A stretch of DNA of 64,000 nucleotides from Phycisphaerae bacterium (GTDB taxonomy: Bacteria; Planctomycetota; Phycisphaerae; Phycisphaerales; Phycisphaeraceae). Where the stretch lies: contig JAUHZU010000012.1 in the NCBI GenBank assembly GCA_030425705.1, positions 92,237 through 156,236 of the forward strand, in the 5' to 3' direction. Positions 42,704 through 51,761 of the stretch are shown here, piece after piece; the first letter of the stretch is position 1, and each line of letters opens with the position of its first letter. The notes under the pieces were generated by a model. That model saw only the letters and a program-made list of their open reading frames with translations. It was not told where the DNA came from and ran no database searches. The position numbers were made by a program, and so were the translations under genes.

Positions 42704-43531
42704 ATGCACAACTTCCCTTCCACCGCGCCGGGCGATGCCGGGATCGATGCGATCTCCCTGTACCGCCTCTGGGACGCCGAGGAAGACCGGCATTACGCTC
42801 ACACCCGCCGCTGGCCGACATGGGACGGTGAGCGCTGGGCCCGGCCGATCCCCCCGGGGCAGGTCGGTGTGGTCGCGGTGCGCACCCCCGCCGGCCGGGG
42901 CGTAGTCATCACCGAAGAGGGCCAGACCTTTACCCTAGGCCCAGGCTCGGTGCTGATCCTCCCCTGGACCGACCTTGCGGCCTGGCGCACGGCCGGGGAC
43001 CACTGGCGGCTGTGGTGGTTCGAGTTTTTCATGTCCAAGCCAGAACATGTACAGCCCTATACTCCGATCACCCTGCCCTACACCGACGCCGAGGACACGC
43101 GGATCGCCGAGATCCAGCGCGACCTCCGCCGGCCCGATGCCGCCTACCCCCGCCGGGCCTCGGCCAACTTCGCGGCGCTGCTATACCACTGGGCCGCGCA
43201 ACACACCGCAGACCGCGACCCGGCCGACGCACGCATCGAGCGCGTCATCAACGCGATGCACGACCGTGTGCAGGAGAACCTGCCCGTCGCGCACTTCGCC
43301 GAGGTCGCCGGGCTCTCGCCACGGGCATTCGCTGACGTGTTCGAGCGCGCCACCGGCTCGCCGCCGAAACGCTACTACCACCGCCTCCGCCTGGAGACCG
43401 CGCGGTCCCTGCTCATGACCGGCCGGTTCACCGTGCAGCGCGTCGCGGACCACCTGGGGTTCTCCAGCCCGTTCCACCTCTCGCGCGCCTACAAGAAACA
43501 CTTCGGCCACCCGCCGAGCAAGGCCCACTGA
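42704..43531 (+). CDS. AraC-family transcriptional regulator
   Basis: A 275-residue regulator. The N-terminal cupin-like sensing domain (about 1-150) includes VAVRTPAGRGVVITEEGQTF and FTLGPGSVLILPWTD. The C-terminal AraC DNA-binding domain has two helix-turn-helix units, LPVAHFAEVAGLSPRAFADVF and FTVQRVADHLGFSSPFHLSR, ending KKHFGHPPS. ATG 42704 is preferred over a TTG at 42695. It is divergent from the PSD1/DUF1501 pair and convergent with the DUF1552 gene, so it may control the PSD1 pair. Confidence 0.93.
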   Translation: MHNFPSTAPGDAGIDAISLYRLWDAEEDRHYAHTRRWPTWDGERWARPIPPGQVGVVAVRTPAGRGVVITEEGQTFTLGPGSVLILPWTDLAAWRTAGDHWRLWWFEFFMSKPEHVQPYTPITLPYTDAEDTRIAEIQRDLRRPDAAYPRRASANFAALLYHWAAQHTADRDPADARIERVINAMHDRVQENLPVAHFAEVAGLSPRAFADVFERATGSPPKRYYHRLRLETARSLLMTGRFTVQRVADHLGFSSPFHLSRAYKKHFGHPPSKAH

Positions 43532-43544
43532 CCCGCCGGCCGCG

Positions 43545-44918
43545 TCAGCCCAGGTCCAGCGGGGTATCCGCGTCGCCGAAGGATGCGGCGTCCACGCCCA
43601 TGCGCTGCAGCAGCGCGAGGTGCAGGGCACACAGCCGGTTGTTTTCGCCGCAGTCGATGGCACGGCCGGTACGGACGCCCGCCCCGCGCCCGCCGGCGAG
43701 GACGATCGGCAGGTTGTGGAAGTTGTGGCTGTTGCCGTCGCTGAGCCCCGACCCGAACATCAACAGCGTGTGGTCCAGCAGCGTGCCCTCACCCTCGGGG
43801 ATCGCCTTCATGCGCTGGGTGACGTAGGCGAGCTGCTCGATGAAGTAGCGGTTGATGAGCTGGTACTGGCGCAGCTTGTCTTCGCTGTTCTCGTGGTGGG
43901 AGAGGTGGTGGTGCCCGCCGCTGACGCCGTCGAGGAAGCTCATGTTCCGGCCGGACACCGAGTTGCCGAACATGAAGGTGGCGACGCGGGTCTTGTTCAT
44001 CTGGAACGCGAGGACGATGAGATCGAGCATCAGGCGGTAGTGCTCGGTCGCGTCTTCGGGGAGGCCCGGCGCGGGCCGCGAGAGGTCCACGGGGTCGACC
44101 GCCGTGTCCGGGGTCCACTGCTCACGGCCGGCGGACTCCATCGCGGCGATGCGGTTCTCCACAGCGCGGATCGACTCGAAGTACTCATCCAGCTTCCGGC
44201 GGTCGGTCGTGCTGACGCTCCGTTCGAGCCGGTGCGCGTCTTCAAGCACCGCGTCGAGGATGCTTCGGTCGGTCTGCCGCGCGGTGGTATCACGGAACAG
44301 CCGGTCGAAGGCCTGGCGGGGGTAGATCTCTTTGGGGACGGGCGTTTCGGGGGAGGACCAAGAGATGTGCCCGCCGTAGATCTGCGTGAAGCCGACGTTG
44401 GTGTCGACGCCGCCGCGGGTGGGCTCGGTCGCGAGGACGAGCGCGTCCAGCGGGGTCTGCCCGGCGTATTGCCGGGCGATGAGTTGGTCCATGGATACGC
44501 CGACGTGCAGGTCGCGGCCCTTGGTCTTGCGGACGGTTTCGCCGGAGAGGAGGTTGGCGGTCTTGGCGTAGTGGCCGTCGCCGCCGGCCGCGTTGCGGTT
44601 GTGCAGGCCCTTGAGGACGAGGATGTCCTGCTTGACGTGCTGCATCGGCGTGAGCGTGTCGGAGAGGGCCATCGCTTCGCCCTCGCCGGTCGCGTCCCAG
44701 TGCCGGGTGTTCACGCCGTTGGGCATGAACAGCGCCGCCATCCGCAGCGGCACACCGCCCGACGCGAGCCCAGCGGCGGCTTCACCGGCGGCCCCCGAGG
44801 CTGCCTGCGCCATCGCGGACGAGCCGAACACGTTCACCGACTCCAGCCACGGCAGCGCGAGCGACACCCCGATCCCCTTCAGCATCGTCCGGCGGTTGAT
44901 CGGCCTGGGCAGGTTCAT
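43545..44918 (-). CDS. Tat-exported DUF1552 protein
   Basis: A 457-residue protein with a Tat signal (NRRTMLKGIGVSLALPWLE) and a DUF1552 domain: LRMAALFMPNGVNTRHW, DILVLKGLHNRNAAGGDGHY, MDQLIARQ, RATFMFGNSVSGR-like segment (VATFMFGNSVSGRN), and FGSGLSDGNSHNFHNLPIVL. DUF1552 is the usual partner of DUF1592-type cytochrome proteins in planctomycetes. The start overlaps the upstream gene by 4 bases (ATGA). Confidence 0.93.
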   Translation of the reverse strand: MNLPRPINRRTMLKGIGVSLALPWLESVNVFGSSAMAQAASGAAGEAAAGLASGGVPLRMAALFMPNGVNTRHWDATGEGEAMALSDTLTPMQHVKQDILVLKGLHNRNAAGGDGHYAKTANLLSGETVRKTKGRDLHVGVSMDQLIARQYAGQTPLDALVLATEPTRGGVDTNVGFTQIYGGHISWSSPETPVPKEIYPRQAFDRLFRDTTARQTDRSILDAVLEDAHRLERSVSTTDRRKLDEYFESIRAVENRIAAMESAGREQWTPDTAVDPVDLSRPAPGLPEDATEHYRLMLDLIVLAFQMNKTRVATFMFGNSVSGRNMSFLDGVSGGHHHLSHHENSEDKLRQYQLINRYFIEQLAYVTQRMKAIPEGEGTLLDHTLLMFGSGLSDGNSHNFHNLPIVLAGGRGAGVRTGRAIDCGENNRLCALHLALLQRMGVDAASFGDADTPLDLG

Positions 44919-47476
44919 GGGGCATCCTCATCGGGGCGGTGTTCGTCGGCGGCGGCCCGGCGGTGCAGGAACGGGTAGCTGCGGGCGACCTCAACAAGCA
45001 GCGTGGAGAAACGGTCGTCTTCGGCGAGGCGTGATTCGATGCGGCGGAGCGAAGGGCGGTCGGTGTACTGTAGCTCACGCCCCAGCGCGTAGCCCAGTGT
45101 TTTCCGCGCAAGCTGGCGGTAAAACCGGTCCCGGTTCGCCAGCAGGTAGCCGCGCAGCCCGTCGACACCGACCAACTCCGTGCCGTCGGGCATCGTCCCG
45201 CGGTCGTCGATCGGCAGGCCCGCGGCGTCCTGGTCCACCCATCGGCCGATCGCGTCGTAACGCTGCATCGCGAAGCCCACCGGGTCTAAACGGTCGTGGC
45301 AGACCGCACACGACGGGTTCGCACGGTGGACGGCCAGGCGTTCACGGAACGACAGCGACTCGACGTGCTCGCCCTCGGGCAGCTCGCCGACGTTCGGCGG
45401 CGGCGGCGGGGTCGGCGAACCCAGCAGCGTGCCCAGCACCCACTGCCCGCGCAGCACAGGGCTGGCCCGCGTGGGGTAGGACGTCAAAAGGTGGAACGCG
45501 CCCATCCCCAGCACGCCCCCGCGCGCGGTGTCGTTCGTCGGCTGACGGGCCCAGCCGGCCGCATCGTCCGGGACCGCCAGCCCGTAGTGCGCGGCGAGCC
45601 CGGGGTCGACAAACGTGAAGTCCGCGTCGATCAGCGCGAGCGTCGGCCGATCCTCACGCACCAGCGCCGCGAGGAACAGCCGGGCCTCGGTCACTAGCGC
45701 ATCGCGCAGCGCCGCGTCGTACGCCGGGAACACCTCCACGTCCGGGCCATCACTGCGCGCGACCTCCGGCAGCCCGAGCCACTGCCCGAGCATCTGCGCC
45801 GCGAAGCCCGCCGAACGCGGGTCCGCCAGCATCCGCCGGACCTGACGCTCGACCTCCGCGTCGTCGTCCAGCCGGCCCGCCTCGGCAGCAGCGAGCAGTT
45901 CGTCGTCGGGCATCGATGCCCAGACCAGGTACGACAGCCGGCTCGCCAGCTCGACCCCGCTCACGCGGTGCGTGGCGCTATCGCCCCCCGGCCGATCCGC
46001 CTCGATCCGCAGCAGGAAATGCGGCGAGACGAGCACCCGCCGGACCGTCTGACGCACCGCCTCCTCGAACGACACCGACTGCTCGCGCACCGCGTCGAAG
46101 AACCCGACCAGCCCGTCCAACTCACCGGGCTCCAGCGGCCGGCGGTACGCCCGGCGGACGAACGGCCCGAGCATCCGCCGCAGCGCGTCGCGCTCGTGGT
46201 CCGTGTTGGCCTCCCGGCGGAGCCAGTCCTCGTCCTGCAGGCGCTTCAACTCGTTGCGACGCGGCTCATCCAGTGCCGCGAACAGCTGGTCGTTGTTGTA
46301 GGCGAACGGCATGTGGTTGAACCGGCCGTAGCCCGCCTGCATCACGAACGAACGCTTGTCCTCCGCGTCGCCGAACCAGTGCGCGAGCGGCGCGACGTTG
46401 CCCCGCATGATCTCCGCCGCGGCGGCCGCCGCGGGCCCGGCCGCAGCGTCCTGCGCTTCGACCGACCGGTCTGCTGACGGCTCGGGCAACCCGCGCCACG
46501 CCGCGACGATCCGCGCGACCGGTTCATCGCCGTTGCCCGGGCCTTCCTCAAAGAACGCCGACAGCCCGTGCAGGTATACCGCGTGCAGCCCCTCTCGCTC
46601 CGCGAAGCGCTCGACCGTCAGCGTCTCGTCGGCGAGCCGCGCATGGCGGAAGCGGTAGAGCGCGGGCAGGTACCGCACGATCTGCGACGCGTCGTCGACA
46701 AACACCTCCAGCTCCGCCAGCCGGTCGTGGCGGTACCGCTTGAGCCGTTCGGTCGACTCGTCGCGCCACGCCTGCCGCTCGCGCTCGCCGACGGGCTCGG
46801 CGTGCCAGACCAGCCCGCGCGTGAACGACACCTCCAGGTGCCCGACGATCCGGTGCGACGCGTCGAGGTACTTCTCCAGCAGCAGCGGCGAGAGGAACAG
46901 CGTGTCCGCGTTGTTGGTAAAGCCCTCCCCGCCGCCGCCCTCGGCCGGGAACTGCTCGGCCGGCCGGAGGTCCAGCCCCGTCAGGTCGCGCACCGTGTTG
47001 TCGTACTCCAGGTTCGTGAGCTGGCGCGAGACCGTCGGCCCCGGGTCCGGCGGGCCGTCGGGTTCGTACGTCTCCAGCACGTGACGCAGGTACGCCGCGA
47101 GGCGCTGCCGCGTCGCCTCGTCGGGCTGGTCCGCCTGCGCGGGGGGCATGGTCCGCCCCTCGAGCTGGTCGAGCACCTTCTCCCATTCGCGGAAGTGTTC
47201 GATCAGCTCGCGCTCCGTGCCGACACCGTCCAGCGCGACCCCGCCCTTGCGTGTCGCGCGGTCGTGGCAGTCGTAGCAGTACCACTCTAAGATCGGTTGG
47301 GCGTGCTCGGCGAAACCCACCTCGGACGGGTCCTCCGAGAGGACCGGCAGCCAGTCCGGCGGCGGCGCGGGCTCAGTATCCGGCTGCGCGACCAGCGGAC
47401 GCAGCGCAAGCCCCGCCCCCAGCCCGATCGCCAGGACCCCGCACACCGTCTGCCTGCCTAGCCATCTGTCGCGCAT
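44915..47476 (-). CDS. PSD-type protein: cytochrome c-like + DUF1587/1595/1592/1588/1585
   Basis: An 853-residue exported protein with N-terminal signal segment and a heme-type CYDCHD motif near residue 70, preceded by HAQPILEWY. The domain order fits the family: DUF1587 (SRQLTNLEYDNTVRDLTGLD), DUF1595 (FVRRAYRRPLEPGELDGLVG), DUF1592 (FLLRIEADRPGG, ELASRLSYLVWASMPDDELL), DUF1588 (HLLTSYPTRASPVLRGQWVL) with CAVCHDRLDPVGFAMQRYDA, and DUF1585 at the end (FYRQLARKTLGYALGR). It overlaps the DUF1552 gene and follows the class II aldolase by 60 bases in the same direction, so it may share the importer operon. Confidence 0.93.
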   Translation of the reverse strand: MRDRWLGRQTVCGVLAIGLGAGLALRPLVAQPDTEPAPPPDWLPVLSEDPSEVGFAEHAQPILEWYCYDCHDRATRKGGVALDGVGTERELIEHFREWEKVLDQLEGRTMPPAQADQPDEATRQRLAAYLRHVLETYEPDGPPDPGPTVSRQLTNLEYDNTVRDLTGLDLRPAEQFPAEGGGGEGFTNNADTLFLSPLLLEKYLDASHRIVGHLEVSFTRGLVWHAEPVGERERQAWRDESTERLKRYRHDRLAELEVFVDDASQIVRYLPALYRFRHARLADETLTVERFAEREGLHAVYLHGLSAFFEEGPGNGDEPVARIVAAWRGLPEPSADRSVEAQDAAAGPAAAAAAEIMRGNVAPLAHWFGDAEDKRSFVMQAGYGRFNHMPFAYNNDQLFAALDEPRRNELKRLQDEDWLRREANTDHERDALRRMLGPFVRRAYRRPLEPGELDGLVGFFDAVREQSVSFEEAVRQTVRRVLVSPHFLLRIEADRPGGDSATHRVSGVELASRLSYLVWASMPDDELLAAAEAGRLDDDAEVERQVRRMLADPRSAGFAAQMLGQWLGLPEVARSDGPDVEVFPAYDAALRDALVTEARLFLAALVREDRPTLALIDADFTFVDPGLAAHYGLAVPDDAAGWARQPTNDTARGGVLGMGAFHLLTSYPTRASPVLRGQWVLGTLLGSPTPPPPPNVGELPEGEHVESLSFRERLAVHRANPSCAVCHDRLDPVGFAMQRYDAIGRWVDQDAAGLPIDDRGTMPDGTELVGVDGLRGYLLANRDRFYRQLARKTLGYALGRELQYTDRPSLRRIESRLAEDDRFSTLLVEVARSYPFLHRRAAADEHRPDEDAP

Positions 47477-47536
47477 AAGTCACCGCCGCGTGGGCGCACC
47501 CACCGCCCATCAGCCGACGCGGCGCACCGCCAGCGA

Positions 47537-48313
47537 TTACACCCTGCGCTGCCGATCCAGCACCGCCTGCCGGTAGTGCTCGTCGTCCCGCCCCGCGATC
47601 CGCGCCACCTCGGCATCGGGCATAAAGTCCGGCCCGCCCGCCGCGTACGACCCCAGCAGGATCCGCAGGGCCTTGGCCGTCATGTGCGTCACCTGCGCGG
47701 CCTGCCGGGCCGACCGGCCCAGCGCGATCAGGCCGTGGTTCTTGAGGAACAACGTCTTGGGCGGCTCGCCGTACGCCTGCTGGTAAGCCGTCGCCGACGC
47801 GACCACCGCGTGTGCCAGCGGCATGCCCGGGTCGACATAGGGCACGAGCGCCGCCGACGCCCCGCACACCACCACGTGGTCCGGGAAGAGCCGGCGTGTC
47901 AGGTCCGCGCCGAACCGGCCGGAGCAGGCGATCGCGTTCACCACCGTCGGGTGCGTGTGGCCGACGAACCGGACGCCGTCCATCTGCAGCAGCGCGGCGT
48001 GCATCAGTGTCTCGATCGAAGGGCGCACGCCGGCCGGCCCGTCGACCACCGCCGCGAGCAGCCCGTCCTTGATCTGTTCGTCCGTCAGCGCCGGCCCACC
48101 GATCAGCGCGTTGCAGTCCGCGAAGCCGACCCGCAGCACCTGCTCGGGCCCGAGCGTGCGCAGCTCCGTCCCGCTCGCCTTCACGAGGAAGGTCTGCTCA
48201 TCCACGCGCGCCGACGTGTTGCCCTCACCGAGGATGACGTAGTCGTGGGCGGGCTCGCCCAGCTCGCGGGACAGGTCCACCATCTCCCGCCGGATCGTAT
48301 CGAGGTCGGTCAA
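47537..48313 (-). CDS. Class II aldolase/adducin-family protein
   Basis: A 258-residue zinc-dependent aldolase/epimerase-type enzyme (FucA/AraD fold). The motifs are LGEGNTSARVDEQTFLVKASGTE (in part GEGNTSARVD), the zinc histidines in FVGHTHPTVVNAI, and a further His in LFLKNHGLIALGRS. Family members cleave or epimerise sugar phosphates or related compounds. The gene follows the ABC permease by 61 bases, which suggests a role in catabolising the imported sugar. Confidence 0.88.
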   Translation of the reverse strand: MTDLDTIRREMVDLSRELGEPAHDYVILGEGNTSARVDEQTFLVKASGTELRTLGPEQVLRVGFADCNALIGGPALTDEQIKDGLLAAVVDGPAGVRPSIETLMHAALLQMDGVRFVGHTHPTVVNAIACSGRFGADLTRRLFPDHVVVCGASAALVPYVDPGMPLAHAVVASATAYQQAYGEPPKTLFLKNHGLIALGRSARQAAQVTHMTAKALRILLGSYAAGGPDFMPDAEVARIAGRDDEHYRQAVLDRQRRV

Positions 48314-48374
48314 GGGTCCGCTCCTGTGCTGCCATCGGAGCGTTCATCTTATCGCGGCACCCCCCGGGACGCGG

Positions 48375-49229
48375 CTAGCCCTTGACGGCCCCCGCGGTGA
48401 GACCGGCGATGAAGTCGCGCTGCAGCAGCAGGAACAGCACCAGCACCGGTGCCACCGCCACAAGCGTGCCCGCCATGATGAGCCCGTACTCCGTGCCATA
48501 AGGCCCGCGGAGCTGAGCGACGAACACCGACAACGGCAGCATCTCCTGCGACTGCAGGATGATCTGCGGCGAGATGAAGTTGTTCCACGTCGCCAGGTAG
48601 GTGATGAGCAAAAACGCCCCCACCATCGGGCGCACCATCGGCAGCGCGATCGTGAAGAACAGGCGCACCTCGCCGCAGCCGTCGACCCGGGCGGCCTCGA
48701 TCATCTCGTCGGGCATGCTGGAGATAAACGCCTGGCGGAACAGGTACACCCCGAACGCCGGCGCCATCGCGGGCAGGATCAGCCCGGCGTAGCTGTCCAG
48801 CAGGCCCAGCCAGTACGCGACCTGGTACCCCGGCGCGATCAGCAGCGCGGCCGGCACCGCCAGCGAGCCCAGTACCAGCCAGAGCAGCACGCCGCGTCCG
48901 GCGAAGCGGTACTTGGCCAGCGCGTACCCGCACATCGCCGAGCACAGCGTGGCGAGCACCGCCGTCACCGACGCGAGGAAGAACGAGTTGGCCGTCGCCC
49001 GCGCCACGCCGGCGTCCACGAACAGCGTCCTGAAGTGCTTGACGGTGAAGCCCCCCCAGTCCACCTGCCACCACGCCCCGTCCGTCGGCCAGAGCGCGAA
49101 GGAGAAGAACGATTCCTGCGACTTGAACGCCGAGAACAACAGGTACGCGAACGGGACGAGCGTCACGACCGCGAACACAGCCAGCGCGGCATAAAGGAAC
49201 GCGTCGGTCAGGCGGGCACGGGTGTTCAC
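48375..49229 (-). CDS. Carbohydrate ABC transporter permease, MalG type
   Basis: A 284-residue inner-membrane permease with six hydrophobic segments (first YAALAVFAVVTLVPFAYLLF). The binding-protein-dependent EAA loop reads MIEAARVDGCGEVRLFFTIALPM. It is the second permease of a CUT1-type sugar importer. It overlaps the MalF-type gene by 4 bases. No ATPase gene is in the operon; such systems often share an MsmK-type ATPase encoded elsewhere. Confidence 0.94.
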   Translation of the reverse strand: MNTRARLTDAFLYAALAVFAVVTLVPFAYLLFSAFKSQESFFSFALWPTDGAWWQVDWGGFTVKHFRTLFVDAGVARATANSFFLASVTAVLATLCSAMCGYALAKYRFAGRGVLLWLVLGSLAVPAALLIAPGYQVAYWLGLLDSYAGLILPAMAPAFGVYLFRQAFISSMPDEMIEAARVDGCGEVRLFFTIALPMVRPMVGAFLLITYLATWNNFISPQIILQSQEMLPLSVFVAQLRGPYGTEYGLIMAGTLVAVAPVLVLFLLLQRDFIAGLTAGAVKG

Positions 49230-50182
49230 AGGTCGGCCCCCCGGAGTCGGCCGTAGACCTGCTGGGCGATCGCGAAGCCGAAGAGCACGATCGCCAGCAC
49301 CCAGCCGACCGCGCTGGCGTAGCCCAGGTCGCCGCGGTCAAAACCCTGCTGGTAGAGGTACATCACCAGCGTCAGCCCCTGGTTGTTCGGCCCCGCGGTC
49401 TCCTGCAGCAGCAGGTACGGCAGCTCGAAGAGCTGGAAGCTGCCGATCAGCGAGAGCAGCACCACGAACGACGCGACCGGCCGGATCGCCGGCAGCGTTA
49501 CGTTCACGAACCGGTGCCAGGCGTTGGCGCCGTCGATCTCGGCCGCTTCGAGCTGGCTCTTATCGACGTTCTGCAGCGCCGCGAGGAAGTAGACCATGTT
49601 GAAGCCGACGTACATCCAGAACGCCGAGATGATCAGCGTCGGCATGACGTAGCTCTGCAGCCAGGGGAACTCGATGTCGAATGTGAATGGGACACCGAGT
49701 GTTTGGCCACCAATCTTCCTTGGCAATGTGACTTCGAGAGATGTGAACTCATGTAACGCCACATTGAGCAGCCCGGTGTTCTTCTCAAAAACCAGCCCGG
49801 CGAGGATGGCAACGAAAGGCAGGCCGACGAGCACCGGCGCGAAGAAGATCGCCCGCCAGAAGCCGCGTGCCCGGAGCTGCGGACGGTTGAGCAGCAGCGC
49901 GAGCCCCAGCGACGCAGGGAGCTGGATGAACACGCTCGCCGCGGCGAACACCGCGGTGTTGCGCACGGCCGTCCAGAACAGTGGGTCGCCCATCATCCAC
50001 GAGAAGTTCTGCGTGCCGACGTACTCGGCGACGCGCGGCCCGGCGTTCTGGTGGAACGCCATCTTCACCGACAGCAACATCGGGTAGGCCAGGAACACCG
50101 CGAACACCAGCAGGAACGGGCCGGCCCAGAAGTACGGCACCCACGCGGGGTGCTGCCTGAATCGCCTACTCATCGCCGCCAC
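49226..50182 (-). CDS. Carbohydrate ABC transporter permease, MalF type
   Basis: A 318-residue permease. Hydrophobic segments include YFWAGPFLLVFAVFLAYPML and FWMYVGFNMVYFLAAL. The EAA loop is LEAAEIDGANAWHRFVNVTLP. A longer extracytoplasmic loop (about residues 135-170) is encoded by a short patch of lower G+C (49670-49780). The start is ATG 50182 or the later 50173; it overlaps the binding-protein gene by 13 or 4 bases. It pairs with the MalG-type gene. Confidence 0.94.
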   Translation of the reverse strand: MAAMSRRFRQHPAWVPYFWAGPFLLVFAVFLAYPMLLSVKMAFHQNAGPRVAEYVGTQNFSWMMGDPLFWTAVRNTAVFAAASVFIQLPASLGLALLLNRPQLRARGFWRAIFFAPVLVGLPFVAILAGLVFEKNTGLLNVALHEFTSLEVTLPRKIGGQTLGVPFTFDIEFPWLQSYVMPTLIISAFWMYVGFNMVYFLAALQNVDKSQLEAAEIDGANAWHRFVNVTLPAIRPVASFVVLLSLIGSFQLFELPYLLLQETAGPNNQGLTLVMYLYQQGFDRGDLGYASAVGWVLAIVLFGFAIAQQVYGRLRGADL

Positions 50183-51588
50183 CCCCCCGCGATAAAGACG
50201 TTGCGCTGCATCTCCTCGAGCACGCGGGCCTCGGTCTGCGCCAGCAACCGGCGGGCCTCGGGCAGCAGGGCCTGGTCGTCGTGGACGCCGTTGTCCTGCG
50301 CGTAGGCGTGCAGACGGGCCGTCGTATCAAGGATGCGCTGCATCGCTGTCTGATGGAACGGCGACGACGACCGTGGCGGGACGTTCAGCGCCTGCTCGAT
50401 ATAGGCAAGCCCCGACCGCTGGCCCGAGAAGTACGCGGACCGCTCGGCGTAGTACGGCTCGTCCCAGAGGTCCATGATCGGCGAGATGATGTGGTTGGTC
50501 ACAAACAGCTCACGCGCAAGGTCCGGCGAGAGGTACAGCTCTTTTGCAAACGCCCACGCCGCGTCAAAGTCGCGTGTGGTCCTGGGGATCGCGAGCATCG
50601 TCCCCCCCCGCACACTGGTCCGCCGGCCGCCCGGCTCCCACGCGGGGATCGGCATGAGCTTCAGCTTGCCCGAGAGCCCGGGCAGCGCGTTGATCCACAC
50701 CCCCGCCAGCCAGTCGGGCATCAGCGCCGCGACCACCCGCCCCTCCAGCTTGAGCTGGTTGCCCGACGGGCTGAACTCCGGCGCATCGATCGCGATCCGC
50801 CCCGGCCCGAGGCACCAGGTCACCACCCGCGCGATCACCCGCGCGTTCGCCTCGCTGGCGATGAGCGAGCCGCCCTCGGCATCGAACGTCCCACCCCCGG
50901 CCTGCAGCAACAGCACCTGCAGGTCGTCCAGACTCGTATACCACAGCCCCAGCAGGTAGCGGTCGTTCTTGCCGTCGCCGTCGAGGTCCGCGATCAGCGG
51001 CCGCATCAATCGCTCGAAGTCGTCCCAGGTCTCGATCGCATCGACGTCGATCCCGGCCGCCTCGACCAGGTCGGCGCGGTAGCACAGGAGCACAGGGTGC
51101 ACGTCGTGCGGCAGGCCGAACACCCGCCCGCGCGAGGTCCACGGCGCGAACGACGCGGGGTTGAGCCGCTGGTCGATACCCTCTTCGCGCAGGCGGTCGG
51201 TGAGGTCGTGGAAGCCGACCTCGTCGATCGGGCCGGCGACGAACCGGCCGATCATCGGCTGCTCGACCTCGATCAGGTCGGCGGTCGGCGTCTGCGCCCA
51301 AAAGCCGGCCTGGGCGCGCTGCGCGAGCGCCCCGGTCGACAGCGTAGAGAGCGAGACCCGCTGGCGGTCCGGGTGGTCCGACCCGGCCTTTTGGTTCCAC
51401 GATTCGATGACCGGCTCGTACATCCGGGTGTGGTGCGGGGCGAAGGTCCAGAACTCCAGCCCGCCCCGCTCCGGCCGGGGCCAGGCGAGCACCGCCGCGG
51501 TCGAGACCACCGCCAGCAACGCGATGACCCCGGGGCCGATGCCCAGCCCCAACCCCCGGACCCAGTGAATGAATGCGTGCGATGCCAT
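50170..51588 (-). CDS. Extracellular sugar-binding protein of ABC importer
   Basis: A 472-residue periplasmic solute-binding protein (family 1 type). The N-terminal hydrophobic segment (GPGVIALLAVVSTAAVLAW) acts as signal or anchor; there is no lipobox. The mature domain begins LEFWTFAPHHTRMYEPVIES. Later elements are VFGLPHDVHPVLLCYRADLV, DDFERLMRPLIADLDGDGKN (an EF-hand-like calcium loop DLDGDGKND), and GGTMLAIPRTTRDFDAAWAF. It delivers an oligosaccharide to the MalF/MalG-type permeases. It is divergent from the LacI regulator gene, with TGTAAC half-sites right before its start. Confidence 0.93.
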   Translation of the reverse strand: MASHAFIHWVRGLGLGIGPGVIALLAVVSTAAVLAWPRPERGGLEFWTFAPHHTRMYEPVIESWNQKAGSDHPDRQRVSLSTLSTGALAQRAQAGFWAQTPTADLIEVEQPMIGRFVAGPIDEVGFHDLTDRLREEGIDQRLNPASFAPWTSRGRVFGLPHDVHPVLLCYRADLVEAAGIDVDAIETWDDFERLMRPLIADLDGDGKNDRYLLGLWYTSLDDLQVLLLQAGGGTFDAEGGSLIASEANARVIARVVTWCLGPGRIAIDAPEFSPSGNQLKLEGRVVAALMPDWLAGVWINALPGLSGKLKLMPIPAWEPGGRRTSVRGGTMLAIPRTTRDFDAAWAFAKELYLSPDLARELFVTNHIISPIMDLWDEPYYAERSAYFSGQRSGLAYIEQALNVPPRSSSPFHQTAMQRILDTTARLHAYAQDNGVHDDQALLPEARRLLAQTEARVLEEMQRNVFIAGGWRR

Positions 51589-51590
51589 GC

Positions 51591-51606
51591 GTTACATTTT
51601 GTTACA
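51591..51606 (-). promoter_or_regulatory. Two TGTAAC half-sites before the ABC importer operon
   Basis: On the minus strand two TGTAAC boxes (51591-51596, 51601-51606) lie as a direct repeat 10 bases apart, immediately upstream of the binding-protein start codon. They match the half-sites of the palindrome at 51740-51752 and are likely additional LacI-protein contacts. Confidence 0.5.
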
Positions 51607-51695
51607 TTTACCGATTTCGGCCAGCGTTGCGGGCGATGATACCGGCGATTCTGCCTAAAAACCAGACAAGAATCAGAAATTTTTTGAAGAATGCC

Positions 51696-51723
51696 TTGAC
51701 ATGCGGCACGCGAGAGCTACGAT
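51696..51723 (+). promoter_or_regulatory. Promoter of the lacI-family gene
   Basis: TTGACA (51696-51701, perfect) with 16-base spacer and TACGAT (51718-51723). Transcription would start near 51730, just before the operator. Confidence 0.6.
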
Positions 51724-51739
51724 ACCTATGAAATCTAAA

Positions 51740-51752
51740 TGTAACTGTTACA
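51740..51752. promoter_or_regulatory. LacI-family operator palindrome
   Basis: TGTAAC-T-GTTACA is a perfect 13-base palindrome located between the predicted transcription start and the ATG of the lacI-family gene, the classic place for autorepression. Confidence 0.7.
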
Positions 51753-51761
51753 AGGCAGCTC

